Assembly (NCBI GenBank): GCA_018814885.1
Contig: JAHIYU010000113.1
Coordinates: 1-46,116 of the forward strand
Reading direction: 5' to 3'
Length of the DNA: 46,116 bases
DNA from: a bacterium
GTDB lineage: Bacteria; Krumholzibacteriota; Krumholzibacteriia; LZORAL124-64-63
Positions 16,359 to 27,059 of the stretch are shown piece by piece. Under the pieces are notes generated by a model. That model searched no databases, was not told the origin of the DNA, and saw only the letters and a program-made list of their open reading frames with translations. A program made the position numbers and the translations under genes. Each line of letters begins with the position of its first letter. Position 1 is the first letter of the stretch.

Positions 16359-18125
16359 TCAACGCGTGAGGGTGAGCTTGAAGGTCCGCGGCTCGCCGTC
16401 GACGACCAGGCGCAGCAGGTAGCGGCCCGAGGCGGCGTGGCGTCCCGAGGAGTCGCGGCCGTCCCAGACGAGCCGCTGGGGGCCCGCGGGCAGCGCGGCA
16501 TCGATCAGGGTTTCGACGCGTCGCCCGGCCAGATCGTAGACGACCGCGCGCACCTGCGCGTCGCGGGGCAGGGCGAAGCGGACCGCGGTCAGGGGATTGA
16601 AGGGATTCGGACCGACTATCGGTTGCAGCGGATCATCGGCGACGGTGTAGGGGGGCAGCCACATGGGGCCGATCCAGACCGAGGGCACGCCGCCCATCAT
16701 CATCTCCAGCCAGTAGGACGTCCCCCGGCTGGGCGCGTGCTGGTCGATCCAGACGTACTCGCTGAAGCCCGCCAGCGCGAGCACCGTCAAGCGCACGCGG
16801 TCGCTCTCGTTGCTGCCGCGCCAGACGTGGAAGCCCGCCGCGGGGTTCAGGCTGCCCTCGCCCCAGCTCAGGATGGCCGTGCTGCCCTCCCGGACGACCG
16901 ACAGCGCGGGAACCAGCGTCTGCACGCCGCTGCCGGGCCTGATGCCGGCGACCATGCGCTCCGCCGCGGGGTTGGCCGAGGTTTCGATCGCGTCCAGGCT
17001 GTACCAATTGTCGCCGTCGCCGCCCCAGCCGTAATTCAGGTGGATCTGCTGCATGTCCACGGCCTCGCGCCAGCCGTCGCAGACCATGGAGTGGATGGTG
17101 CTGGCGTAGAGGATGGGGCGGCCGCCGTCGATCTCGCCCTTGATCAGCCCGAACCAGGCCGCGTCGGTGTAGCGGAAGCGCGGATACTCCCTGGCGCCGT
17201 ACTCGAAATCGAAGTAGTTGATCAGGGCGGAGGTGGCGCGCGACAGGGAGGCGGAAGATCCGCAGACGCTGAAATCGGTCCGTATCGCGGCGGCCACGTT
17301 GAAGCACAGCTGGGAGACGGCCGCCTGTTGCGCGGCGGGGGTCTCCCAGTTCATGGTATCCGGCATCAGGGCCCAGTTGTACGGCACCATGAAGTTGGCG
17401 TAGATGGTCAGCCCATCCATGACGTCGCCGCAATGGGTGTCTCCGGCCCACCAGTACGAGATGCTGCCCTGGCCGCGCCGGGGCCACTCGTGGAAGCGAA
17501 TCAGCTGGGCCAGGGCCAGGCCGGTGCAGCCCACGAAGGTGCGATACTCTTCGCCCATGGGGCAGGCGAGGTTGAAAGGCCACCCCTGCTCCCAGTGCGT
17601 CTCCAGCATCGGACCGGTGCTCTCCCACTCGGGGTCCTCGTCGTCGAGCCAGGTCTCGAAGTCCGCAGGCGGCAGGGAGAGGTAGGCCCAGGCCGGATGT
17701 GCGCCCGGGTCGCCGCCCCCGCCCTTCGCGTCTGCCGAGGGCCCGGACAGGCCCGTCATCCTGTCGCCGAGCGTTTCCTGGAGCAGATCGAAGAAGCCGC
17801 CGTTCTCGCGGCTCGGCAAGTGCGTCGTCTCGCTGTAGGCGGTCACCGGGGACAGCTCCCTGCGGGCCGGCACCACCACGTAACCGCTGGGGACGATCCT
17901 GTACAGATAGGCGAGCGTCTCGCCGTCGAGCAGGAAGGGATCCTCCGTCTGCACCGTCGCCGTCTTGGACATCCCCCAGCCGCCCTGCTGATGGATCACG
18001 TAGCGCACCCAGTTGCGGGCCACCGCAGCGGAGACGTCTTCGTCGACCGGCAGGGCAATACAAACGGCCGCGCATGACAACGCGGCGGGGAGAAGGAGCA
18101 GACGCGCGAGCAGACGGGCGATCAT
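16359..18125 (-). CDS. Secreted C10 (streptopain-like) cysteine protease with FlgD-like C-terminal tail
   Basis: 588 residues from the ATG at 18125, where a signal peptide begins (MIARLLARLLLLPAAL). A propeptide-like region follows (~30-180). The papain-fold C10 core has nucleophile C200 in FVGCTGLALAQLIRFHEWP, where the family usually shows GC-ATAMAQ. H345 lies in IHSMVCDGW and NYGWGG at ~364, as in streptopain. The C terminus (~505-588) is a FlgD-like Ig domain starting PNPFNPLTAVRF and ending in SGRHAASGRYLLRL, the tail used for cell-surface export or attachment in this lineage. Expected role: extracellular protein digestion. A promoter-like site lies upstream on the minus strand. Confidence 0.88.
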   Translation of the reverse strand: MIARLLARLLLLPAALSCAAVCIALPVDEDVSAAVARNWVRYVIHQQGGWGMSKTATVQTEDPFLLDGETLAYLYRIVPSGYVVVPARRELSPVTAYSETTHLPSRENGGFFDLLQETLGDRMTGLSGPSADAKGGGGDPGAHPAWAYLSLPPADFETWLDDEDPEWESTGPMLETHWEQGWPFNLACPMGEEYRTFVGCTGLALAQLIRFHEWPRRGQGSISYWWAGDTHCGDVMDGLTIYANFMVPYNWALMPDTMNWETPAAQQAAVSQLCFNVAAAIRTDFSVCGSSASLSRATSALINYFDFEYGAREYPRFRYTDAAWFGLIKGEIDGGRPILYASTIHSMVCDGWREAVDMQQIHLNYGWGGDGDNWYSLDAIETSANPAAERMVAGIRPGSGVQTLVPALSVVREGSTAILSWGEGSLNPAAGFHVWRGSNESDRVRLTVLALAGFSEYVWIDQHAPSRGTSYWLEMMMGGVPSVWIGPMWLPPYTVADDPLQPIVGPNPFNPLTAVRFALPRDAQVRAVVYDLAGRRVETLIDAALPAGPQRLVWDGRDSSGRHAASGRYLLRLVVDGEPRTFKLTLTR

Positions 18126-18498
18126 GTCTACCTGTGTCGCGAACGGAAAATGACCGTATCGCGCCGATGTCACGACCGCACAGGGTAGCGGGAACCCGGA
18201 TTCCGCATCGTTGTCAGCCAAGACGCAGGCCGCAGCGGACGGTTTCCGGCACTCCGACGGTCCTGTGGATCATAGCATGTCCTGTGGCGTATTTGTCAAG
18301 AAATTCGGCGCGTCGGCATCACTTTAATCTGGCCCCCGCGCGTTCCCCGCCGGGAAGCGCGGCAAACGGACGTCCCTCGCGGCCGGCCGGCGGCGTACGG
18401 AGCAAAGGACCGCACCCCTGCGGCCGGGTCGCGCTTGATCGCCGACCCGTATGCGTGTACGGTTCGCAGGTGGCTAAAACCGTGATCTGGAGGCCATC
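18126..18498. other. Divergent intergenic region
   Basis: 373 bases between the minus-strand C10 protease and the plus-strand DUF2007 gene. Apart from the promoter-like pair at 18269-18299 and the GGAGG ribosome site just before 18499, no gene, repeat or RNA structure was recognised. Confidence 0.6.
18269..18299 (-). promoter_or_regulatory. Candidate promoter for the C10 protease gene
   Basis: Reading the minus strand, TTGACA (18299-18294) and TATGAT (18274-18269) are 19 bases apart, with TGC just before the -10 (extended -10 type). The start codon at 18125 is about 140 bases downstream. Both boxes are near consensus; the spacing is two bases longer than ideal. Confidence 0.5.
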
Positions 18499-18849
18499 AT
18501 GTACTGTCCCCGCTGCGGAGCGGAGTACGTCGACGGCGTGACCGAATGCGCCGACTGCGGCGTGGCGCTGCAGGTCGATCCCGCGCCGCCGCCCGACCTG
18601 TCGGGCGAGCTGAACCTGGTGTCGGTGCTCGAGACCGGCGACGCGATCCGCACCGCCCTGGTCAAGTCCCTGCTGGAGGAGGCACAGATCCCCTATCTCG
18701 CGCGCAACGACCAGCTACAGGACCTGTTCGGGTTCGGGCGCCTGGTGCCCGTCAATCCCATCAGCGGTCCGGTGATCTTCCTGGTGCCGGACGAATACGC
18801 CGACGAGGCCCGCGACATGCTGGCCCAGCTCGACGACCCTGACGACTGA
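18499..18849 (+). CDS. Zinc-ribbon DUF2007 protein (putative signal-transducing)
   Basis: 116 residues. The N terminus MYCPRCGAEYVDGVTECADC forms a four-cysteine zinc ribbon (C3, C6, C17, C20). The rest resembles DUF2007, a GlnB-like fold: LVSVLETGDAIRTALVKSLL, then IPYLARND and VFL-type strands ending FLVPDEYADEARDML. The function of this family is not established. GGAGG lies seven bases before the ATG. It is followed 20 bases later by the hybrid kinase and is probably co-transcribed with it. Confidence 0.8.
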   Translation: MYCPRCGAEYVDGVTECADCGVALQVDPAPPPDLSGELNLVSVLETGDAIRTALVKSLLEEAQIPYLARNDQLQDLFGFGRLVPVNPISGPVIFLVPDEYADEARDMLAQLDDPDD

Positions 18850-18869
18850 GCACTCCGGAGAGAGACGCC

Positions 18870-21266
<2,397 letters not shown>

Positions 21267-21383
21267 GACGGGAACGGCCAGGAGACCGTGTCCGTGACCA
21301 CGATGCGGACACGACTGGTTGCCGTCGATTCTCATGATGGTTTCCCGCTGCCGATGCAGGAACTCATGTTGCACTAAGGAGAT

Positions 21384-21746
21384 CTACCCGAAAGCCGCGA
21401 TCGCCTCGTCCACCGAATCGTAATGTCCGATCAGGTCCCACAGGCAGACGACCTCCAGCATCATCCGGATCCGGTCGGACGCGCCGGTCAGGGCGAGGGC
21501 GCCGCCGGCGTTGTGGAGCGAGGTGTAGCAGGCGGCGATCACGCCGACGCCGGTGCTGTTCATCTTGTCGAGGTCCGACAGGTCGACCACCACGTTGCGG
21601 TGGCCGGCGTGCACCTCGTCGCGGACGGCTTCCAGAAATTCGAAGCACAGCGGGGATCCGTGGAGATAGCCGGAGAGGCGGAACACCAACACACTGGGAG
21701 CGTCGTGTTCGATACGTTCGTAGCTCAGTGCATGCCGCTTGTTCAT
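21384..21746 (-). CDS. STAS-domain protein (anti-sigma-factor antagonist type)
   Basis: 120 residues from the ATG at 21746, preferred because GGGAG stands just upstream; a longer in-frame start at 21815 adds an unlikely Arg-rich stretch. The STAS fold is shown by LVFRLSGYLHGSPLCFEFLE, then NVVVDLSDLDKMNSTGVGVI, where the NST serine occupies the site phosphorylated in SpoIIAA/RsbV proteins. Likely role: a switch in partner binding, for example to an anti-sigma factor or a phosphatase-controlled module. No partner kinase lies beside it. The glycosyltransferase gene upstream on the same strand begins 1.2 kb away and stops 102 bases before this start. Confidence 0.85.
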   Translation of the reverse strand: MNKRHALSYERIEHDAPSVLVFRLSGYLHGSPLCFEFLEAVRDEVHAGHRNVVVDLSDLDKMNSTGVGVIAACYTSLHNAGGALALTGASDRIRMMLEVVCLWDLIGHYDSVDEAIAAFG

Positions 21747-21848
21747 GGCCGGACTCCCTCGCTGGTGAACGCGTTCCGGACCTCCACGCGATCGCCGCGA
21801 GGGACGGAACATCATGGGCGATCAGGGTAGCATCCGGGAACGATCGGA

Positions 21849-22949
21849 TCAACAACCCGCCAACGCCGACTCGACCCGGTCCATCATCGCCGTCAGGTCG
21901 AATTCCGCGCGGATGCTCTCAGCCGCGGCGGCGCCCAGGCCGCGGCGCAGGTCTTCGTCGTCGAGCAGGCGCGCCATGGCCCCGGCGAGGGCGGCGGGAT
22001 CGCCCACCGGCACCAGCAGGCCGTTCACGCCGTCCGCGATCAGCTCGGGGATGCCGTCCACGGGCGTGCCGATCGCCGGGACGCCCAGGGCCATGGCTTC
22101 GAGCAGCGCGTTGGGAAAACCCTCCTCGCGGCTGGGCAGCACCACGACATCGGACACCGCGAGCAGCGACGGCACGTCGTCGCGGAAGCCGAGCCAGCGC
22201 ACCGTCCCGTCGTCGAGTCCGAGCGCGGCGGTCAGGGCCCGCAAGCGCGCTTCCTCGGCCGGCGGCCCGGTGCCGGCGATCAAGAAGACGGCACCGCCGC
22301 GGCGCCGGAGGGCGATCGCCCGCAGGAAGGTCTCCTGATCCTTGCGGGGGCCCACCTCCCCGACCATGGACACCACCCGTGCGCCGGCGGGCAGGCCCAG
22401 TCCCGCGCGCGCTCCTTCCGGGTCGGCCGTGCGGCGCAGGGCGGCGGGATCGACGCCGTTGGGGATGACGCTCACCTTCCCGCGATCGAACCAGGGCGCG
22501 CCGGCGCAGACCTTCTCCACCAGGGCCAGGCAATTGACGATCAGTCGATCCACCAGATGCGTGTAGACGAGACGGAAGTGCCAGTTGTCCTTGATGGGAT
22601 CGGGACTGCCGCGGCGGACGACCAGGCGGAAACCGCCGCGGCCGAGCTGGGAGAGACCCACCAGGCGGATCTCGCGGGCCTGGTTGGCCACCGCCACGCG
22701 GATCCTCTCGCGGCGCAACAGGCGTCCGAGCGACCAGAGGGTGCGCGGATCCAGGATGCCGGCCATGGTCACGCCGCGCGCGTCGAGGCCCGCCTCCCAG
22801 GCGCGCCGCACGATCTCGCCGCCGGGCTGTCCGACCACCAGCACGCGGTGGCCGCGCGCCGCCATGGCGCGGGCCGCCTCCAGGAACCACTTCTCGCCGC
22901 CGCCCCAGGTGGGCAAGGAAGTGACGAACGCGATCGACAGCTTTTCCAT
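21849..22949 (-). CDS. GT4-family glycosyltransferase
   Basis: 366 residues. It has a GT-B fold with an N-terminal donor-proximal loop (AFVTSLPTWGGGEKWFLEAA) and the C-terminal nucleotide-sugar domain with VSMVGEVGPRKDQETFLRAI. The retaining glycosyltransferase EX7E motif is REEGFPNALLEAMALGVPAI. Cytosolic; the sugar and acceptor cannot be told, with lipopolysaccharide, capsule or glycoprotein all possible. The start at 22949 is set by homology (MEKLSIAFVTS); the ribosome site is poor. A terminator hairpin separates it from the htrA gene that precedes it. Confidence 0.88.
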   Translation of the reverse strand: MEKLSIAFVTSLPTWGGGEKWFLEAARAMAARGHRVLVVGQPGGEIVRRAWEAGLDARGVTMAGILDPRTLWSLGRLLRRERIRVAVANQAREIRLVGLSQLGRGGFRLVVRRGSPDPIKDNWHFRLVYTHLVDRLIVNCLALVEKVCAGAPWFDRGKVSVIPNGVDPAALRRTADPEGARAGLGLPAGARVVSMVGEVGPRKDQETFLRAIALRRRGGAVFLIAGTGPPAEEARLRALTAALGLDDGTVRWLGFRDDVPSLLAVSDVVVLPSREEGFPNALLEAMALGVPAIGTPVDGIPELIADGVNGLLVPVGDPAALAGAMARLLDDEDLRRGLGAAAAESIRAEFDLTAMMDRVESALAGC

Positions 22950-22991
22950 GAGGGCTATTGAGCCCGATCGGCGGCGGGTCGTCAACAAGAA

Positions 22992-23018
22992 GGCGGAGCC
23001 CCGGAAGAGGACTCCGCC
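22992..23018 (-). terminator. Rho-independent terminator after htrA
   Basis: In minus-strand RNA, GGCGGAG (with a further U-G and two C-G pairs) pairs with CTCCGCC around a short loop. A U-rich tail, TTCTTGTT, follows. The U-G pair is only possible in the minus-strand transcript, which fits termination of htrA. Confidence 0.7.
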
Positions 23019-23043
23019 CATATCACTGACATTCTGGCGCCAC

Positions 23044-23496
23044 TTACCTCGGTATGGCGATCAACGGCGTCTGATCTCCGCGCTGTATCTTCAACAGCAC
23101 CGGACGATCCTTGTCCTTCTCGATCAGACGCCGGTAGTCGTCCAGGCTGCTGACGCGCTCGCGCGCGATCTCCACGATCACGTCGCCCTCGCGCAGCCCT
23201 CGGTGCCAGGCGTTGCTCGTGCGTTCGACTTCGGTAACGACCACGCCCTCGAGTCCGTCGCCCACGGCGAGCTGCTGGCGCATGCGGCCCGACAGCTCGC
23301 GGACGGTGACCCCCTCGAGCCCGTTGTCGAACGCCTCGCTCTCCTCGGTGCCGCGCGCGATGGTCAGGTTCTCCGGCATCTCGCCCAGCTCCACCTCGAT
23401 GCGCCGCTCCTTGCCGTCGCGCAGGACCCGCAGATCGACCTTGGCGCCCACGCCGGCCAGGCTGATGGTGTTGCGCAGGCGGCTGATGGAGTTGAC
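23044..23496 (-). pseudogene. Downstream, in-frame 3' part of interrupted htrA (rest of PDZ1 and PDZ2)
   Basis: These 150 codons continue the HtrA reading frame without a shift after the TAG at 23499-23497. VNSISRLRNTISLAG completes PDZ1, and EGVVVTEVERTSNAWHRGL with GDVIVEIARERVSSLDDYRR forms PDZ2, ending in AIPR and a stop. The part has no ribosome site of its own in a credible place; a GTG at 23451 is the first possible start. Whether it is translated depends on the TAG being a true base, a sequencing error or read through. Confidence 0.75.
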
Positions 23497-24507
23497 CTAC
23501 TTGCCGTCCACCGCGAGGATCACGTCGCCCTCCTTGATGCCGGCCTTCTCGGCGGGCGTGCCCGGGTTGATCTCGGACATCAGCACGCCGCGGGGACGAT
23601 CCATGCCCAGCGCGTCGGCCATGGTCTGGTCCACCGCGCCGGTGACCACGCCCAGCCAGGCGCGCTTGACCCGTCCGTCCGCGATCAGCATGCCCATGAT
23701 CCGTTCGGCCATGCTGCTGGGGATGGCGAAGCCCACCCCCTGCGACCCGCCGCTGCGGCTGAGGATGGCCGTGTTGATGCCCACGAGCTCGCCGGCCATG
23801 TTGACCAGAGCGCCGCCGGAGTTGCCGGGATTGATGGCCGCGTCGGTCTGGATGAAATCCTCGTACTGCATCAGCCCGATGCTGCGGCCCAGCGCGCTGA
23901 CGATGCCGAGGGTGACCGTCTGGCCGACGCCGAAGGGATTGCCGATGGCCATCACCTGGTCGCCGATGCGCAGTGCCCGCGAATCGCCGAGCCGCAACAC
24001 GGGCAGGGGCTCGTCGGCCTTCACCTTGATCAGCGCCACGTCGGTCTGCTCGTCCTGGCCGACGATCTCCGCCTCGTATTCCTTGCTGCCGTTGAGCAGG
24101 ACGCGGATCTTGCTGGCCCTCTCGATGACGTGGTTGCTGGTGAGGATGTAGCCGTCCTTGCTGACGATGACCCCGGATCCGAGGGACCGCTCCACGCGTT
24201 CGCGGTTCTGATCCTCCGGTTCGCCGAAAAAGCGGCGGAAGAGGGGATCTTCGAGCATCGGATGCCAGTTGGGCATCTCCACGACCTTGTCCGTGGAGAT
24301 GTTGACCACGCCCGACATGGCCGCCTCGGCCACGTCGGCGTAGCTGCGCGGCTCGCCGCCGGGGGCGGCGTGGGCGGACGTCACGGCCAGGGCGGGCACC
24401 GACGACTCGTCGCCGCCCGTGGCCGCGAGTCCCAGCAGGAAGCCGGCGACCAGCAAGAGGGCGCCGAAGGGCCATATCCAACGGCTGATCTTCATCCTGT
24501 TCTTCAT
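23497..24507 (-). CDS. htrA: HtrA/DegP-family periplasmic serine protease, cut by an in-frame TAG in PDZ1
   Basis: From the ATG at 24507, chosen for its AGAGGTG ribosome site and the signal/anchor segment WIWPFGALLLVAGFLLGLA. A trypsin-like domain follows with the triad H126 (LTSNHVI), D156 (QTDVALIKVK) and S230 (INPGNSGGALVN). PDZ1 begins near 285 but stops at codon 337 (ILAVDGK-TAG). The same frame continues for 150 more codons with the remainder of PDZ1 and PDZ2, so an intact gene would span 24507-23044 and encode 487 residues. HtrA degrades or refolds damaged envelope proteins. As read, the protease domain is complete but PDZ regulation and oligomer contacts are lost. Confidence 0.9.
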   Translation of the reverse strand: MKNRMKISRWIWPFGALLLVAGFLLGLAATGGDESSVPALAVTSAHAAPGGEPRSYADVAEAAMSGVVNISTDKVVEMPNWHPMLEDPLFRRFFGEPEDQNRERVERSLGSGVIVSKDGYILTSNHVIERASKIRVLLNGSKEYEAEIVGQDEQTDVALIKVKADEPLPVLRLGDSRALRIGDQVMAIGNPFGVGQTVTLGIVSALGRSIGLMQYEDFIQTDAAINPGNSGGALVNMAGELVGINTAILSRSGGSQGVGFAIPSSMAERIMGMLIADGRVKRAWLGVVTGAVDQTMADALGMDRPRGVLMSEINPGTPAEKAGIKEGDVILAVDGK

Positions 24508-24611
24508 GTCGAAACACCTCTCGTGTATCGTGATCAGGGGTTTGTGTGCGGGCGGTTCAACGCGGGCCCCGACGATTGGTTCCCGGCTCCGGGCGCCCCG
24601 ACCATGATAAG

Positions 24612-24645
24612 CACGGGGCCCCGCTCGAGCGAGCGGGACCCCGTG
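24612..24645 (-). terminator. Strong inverted repeat, probable terminator after the ferredoxin gene
   Basis: Two 16-base arms (CACGGGG... at 24612-24627 and ...CCCCGTG at 24630-24645) pair with one exception. That exception becomes a G-U pair only in minus-strand RNA, so the hairpin probably belongs to the minus transcript. The tail CTTATC is only modestly U-rich. It lies between the ferredoxin stop and the htrA start. Confidence 0.55.
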
Positions 24646-24668
24646 AAAAAGCGATGATGCCGGCCGGG

Positions 24669-24899
24669 CTAACCGTCGTCGCCGATGGCCTCGACCGGGC
24701 ACTCCTCCAGGGCTTCCTGGCAGAGCTCCTCTTCCTCGGCGTTCTCGGGCTGCTTGTAGACGTAGCTGTAGCCGTCGTCCTCGTTGCGCTCGAAGTTGTC
24801 GGGTGCGGTCTGGCGACAGAGATCGCAGTCTATGCAGTTCGAATCGACGAACCACGGGCCATCGACGTTATCCGCGACCTTGTCGGTTGAATCGGCCAT
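24669..24899 (-). CDS. Single-cluster ferredoxin
   Basis: 76 residues. The motif SNCIDCDLCRQTAP gives C22, C25 and C28, and EECPVEAI gives C67 followed by proline, the four ligands of one 4Fe-4S cluster (a 3Fe-4S form is possible). C60 may pair as a disulfide partner, as in other small monocluster ferredoxins. The protein is strongly acidic, as expected of a cytosolic electron carrier. AGGAGGAG precedes the ATG. The redox partner is not encoded next door. Confidence 0.92.
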   Translation of the reverse strand: MADSTDKVADNVDGPWFVDSNCIDCDLCRQTAPDNFERNEDDGYSYVYKQPENAEEEELCQEALEECPVEAIGDDG

Positions 24900-24974
24900 G
24901 CCGTCTCCTCCTGGGGCAGAATCAGCTCGGGTGCCTGCACGGCGTCCGGCGCGCCGCGGCCCAACACACAGTTA

Positions 24975-25000
24975 CTTATATCAGTTTGCGGAACTGTCAA
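24975..25000 (-). promoter_or_regulatory. Candidate promoter for the ferredoxin gene
   Basis: The minus strand reads TTGACA (25000-24995) and TATAAG (24980-24975) 14 bases apart, in an AT-rich pocket 76 bases before the start codon. The -35 is perfect; the spacing is short, and a shifted -10 (TAAGTA) at 16 bases is an alternative. Confidence 0.4.
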
Positions 25001-25026
25001 GTCCAATGTGAGGCGCCGATCCCCGT

Positions 25027-26499
25027 TCAGTGGATGTAGCCCAGGGATTCGAGCTGGCGCCGGGTCGCCTCGTCGATCTCGACCGGCTCGGCTTCGTCCG
25101 CCGCGGCCGGCACCACGGACGCGCGGATGATCGCGACCAGGGCTTCCACGACACCGGGGCGCGCCGCGGACAGATCTCGCGTCTGGGCGGGATCGCGCGG
25201 GATGTCGTGCAGCGCGGCGACGCCGCGGCCGTCGATGGTCAGACGCAGATCTCCCACCCGGACCGTTGCCTGGGCGCGGTCCAGGCGCGAGAGGTCGGCC
25301 CCGGGATTGAGCCCCGCCAGCATGCCCAGCAGCCCGGGCGACGGTCCGGCGTATTCCGAGACCAGCGGCCTGTCGGACGCCGACGGCGGTGCGAACCAGG
25401 AACGGCTGAAGCGCGAGCCGGCCACCGGCGCCATCCCGGCCAGATCGAGCACCGTGGCGTACAGGTCGGTCAAGAGGACGGGATCGGACCGCTCCCCCCC
25501 GGGCGCCGCGCCCGGATCGAACCGCCCCCGCCAGGCGTCGGGAACGTACACGACGAGGGGGACGGCAAGCAGGGTCTCGTGGACCGAGTACTGGTGGTCC
25601 ATCAGGCCGTGATCGCCGAGATTCTCGCCGTGATCCGAGGTGACGATGACGATGGTGTCGTCGTCCAGGCCGTGGGCCGCGAGCCGGTCCAGGACCTCTC
25701 CCATGAGCCTGTCCGCCGACCAGACGTCCCCGGCGTAGAGCCGGCAGACGCGGTTCCAGTCCACGCCGGCGGGTGGGTGCAGACCCGCGTTGAACTGGTG
25801 GGCCCACATGATCGAGACGGCGTCGGTCGGGGGCAGGTCCAGCAGCGCCCGCGTACGGTAGGCCCGGGGCGGGTCGTAGGCCAGGTGCGGCTCCATGAAG
25901 TTGGCGAAGAGCAGGAAGGGCTTGCCGCCGTCGCGCTCCTCCAGCCAGCCGGCGATGTTCCGCACGGTCTCGCCGCCGCCCTGGTCGCCGCTGCGGCTGC
26001 GCAGCTCGAACATGCCGCCGATCGCGGCTTCCCGCCGCAGCGAGAAGCCGCGCAGCAGACCGGTCGTCCTGTCCGCGAGCCAGGGATTGCTGTAGAACGC
26101 CGCCGTCTGGTAGCCGTCGTCCCGGAGGATCCCGGCGAAGGTGGCCAGGCCCGCGTCCAGGCGCGGATGCAGGGTGGTGCAGAGGTGATCGCCGGGCAGC
26201 TTGCCCGTGAACATCGAGGCGTGCGAGGGCACCGTCCACGGCGCGGCGGCATAGGCTCCCGTGAAGGTCACACCGTCGCGCGACAGACCGGCCAGCCGCG
26301 GCGTGAGATCCGCGACCCGCAGGGGGGCGGGCGTGGCGTCGGTGGGCGAGCCGGCCGCGTCGCGCCGCAACGTGTCCAGCACCAGCACGACGATGTTGGG
26401 GCGGCGCTCCTCGCGCGCACAACCGGCGCACGACAGCGCCAGCAGGAGACACGACGACGCCAGCAGGCTGCCGCACCAGAAACGTCGTCTCCCCGCCAT
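25027..26499 (-). CDS. Sulfatase-fold (alkaline phosphatase superfamily) lipoprotein with Thr at the nucleophile position
   Basis: 490 residues. The N terminus carries a signal with lipobox-like cysteines (LALSCAGC, C24/C27), so the protein is probably lipid-anchored. The sulfatase core begins with NIVVLVLDTLRRD (metal-binding D42) and ends with VIVTSDHGENLGDHG. The formylglycine signature C/S-X-P-S-R is replaced by WTVPSHASMFTG, placing Thr89 where sulfatases have Cys or Ser. Phosphoethanolamine and lipoteichoic-acid synthases of the same fold use Thr, so phosphoester or phosphotransfer chemistry is more likely than sulfate hydrolysis. The start at 26499 follows GGCGGAG. It lies 14 bases after the HD gene stop, and the two genes probably form one transcript. 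Confidence 0.82.
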   Translation of the reverse strand: MAGRRRFWCGSLLASSCLLLALSCAGCAREERRPNIVVLVLDTLRRDAAGSPTDATPAPLRVADLTPRLAGLSRDGVTFTGAYAAAPWTVPSHASMFTGKLPGDHLCTTLHPRLDAGLATFAGILRDDGYQTAAFYSNPWLADRTTGLLRGFSLRREAAIGGMFELRSRSGDQGGGETVRNIAGWLEERDGGKPFLLFANFMEPHLAYDPPRAYRTRALLDLPPTDAVSIMWAHQFNAGLHPPAGVDWNRVCRLYAGDVWSADRLMGEVLDRLAAHGLDDDTIVIVTSDHGENLGDHGLMDHQYSVHETLLAVPLVVYVPDAWRGRFDPGAAPGGERSDPVLLTDLYATVLDLAGMAPVAGSRFSRSWFAPPSASDRPLVSEYAGPSPGLLGMLAGLNPGADLSRLDRAQATVRVGDLRLTIDGRGVAALHDIPRDPAQTRDLSAARPGVVEALVAIIRASVVPAAADEAEPVEIDEATRRQLESLGYIH

Positions 26500-26513
26500 C
26501 GGGCTCCGCCTTC

Positions 26514-27059
26514 CTACGCGAACCTGTGCTTGAAGGGCAGGAACGTCATGAAATCGGCGTGATGCACGACGTAGGCCTCCGGCGTGCGCGTGACCATGTC
26601 CCCCTCGCCCGCGTGCGCGGCGATGATGTGACAGACCCGGTCGGGCACGCCGCAGGCGCGCGCCAGGGCAACGCCGCTGAACGGATGACGCAGGTATTTG
26701 CCGCAATCGCTCTTCCCGCTCGTGCCGTCGGGATTCTTCCTGTACTCGAGCAGCTTGCCCACGTCCGCGAGGATGGCGCCGGCGATCACGGTATCCAGGT
26801 CGCAGTGCAGGTCGTCACCGAAGAACGCGTTCATCTTCAGCGCGGATTCCCTGGCCACGTGTACCACGCAGCGCTTGTGCGCCATGAAACTCACTTTCAG
26901 GTCCGGGACCAGCAGCGTGAAGGGGATCCTCTGCAGATCGGCGGCGTCCAGATCGCTCTCCGCGAGGGCTTTTTCCCAGGTCCGGGCGGTCTTCGCGCGC
27001 AGATCGGCGTCCTCGATCCAGTCCAGTTCTGGCCACAGCTCAACGACTTCCGGATTCAT
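26514..27059 (-). CDS. HD-like domain protein with the HD histidine replaced
   Basis: 181 residues; AAGGGAG lies six bases before the ATG. The layout follows HD phosphohydrolases: H67 in KRCVVHVA, a helix IAGAILADVGKLLEY, H125 in LRHPFSGVALA, and H144/H149 in CHIIAAHAGEGD. At the name-giving pair, family members read LLHDVGK; here it is ILADVGK (A98-D99), so one metal ligand is absent. The remaining histidines may still hold a single metal, or the protein may only bind a nucleotide. No substrate can be assigned. It is upstream of, and probably co-transcribed with, the sulfatase-fold lipoprotein. Confidence 0.75.
   Translation of the reverse strand: MNPEVVELWPELDWIEDADLRAKTARTWEKALAESDLDAADLQRIPFTLLVPDLKVSFMAHKRCVVHVARESALKMNAFFGDDLHCDLDTVIAGAILADVGKLLEYRKNPDGTSGKSDCGKYLRHPFSGVALARACGVPDRVCHIIAAHAGEGDMVTRTPEAYVVHHADFMTFLPFKHRFA

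Noticed and set aside
21288..21312. Hairpin GTGTCCG/CGGACAC after the hybrid kinase
   Set aside because: Seven pairs but no U-run on either strand; not counted as a terminator.
23497..23499. Recoding of TAG (amber suppression or pyrrolysine) as an explanation for the htrA stop
   Set aside because: TAG ends at least three other clear genes in this window, and no pyrrolysine machinery is seen; a point mutation or base error is simpler.
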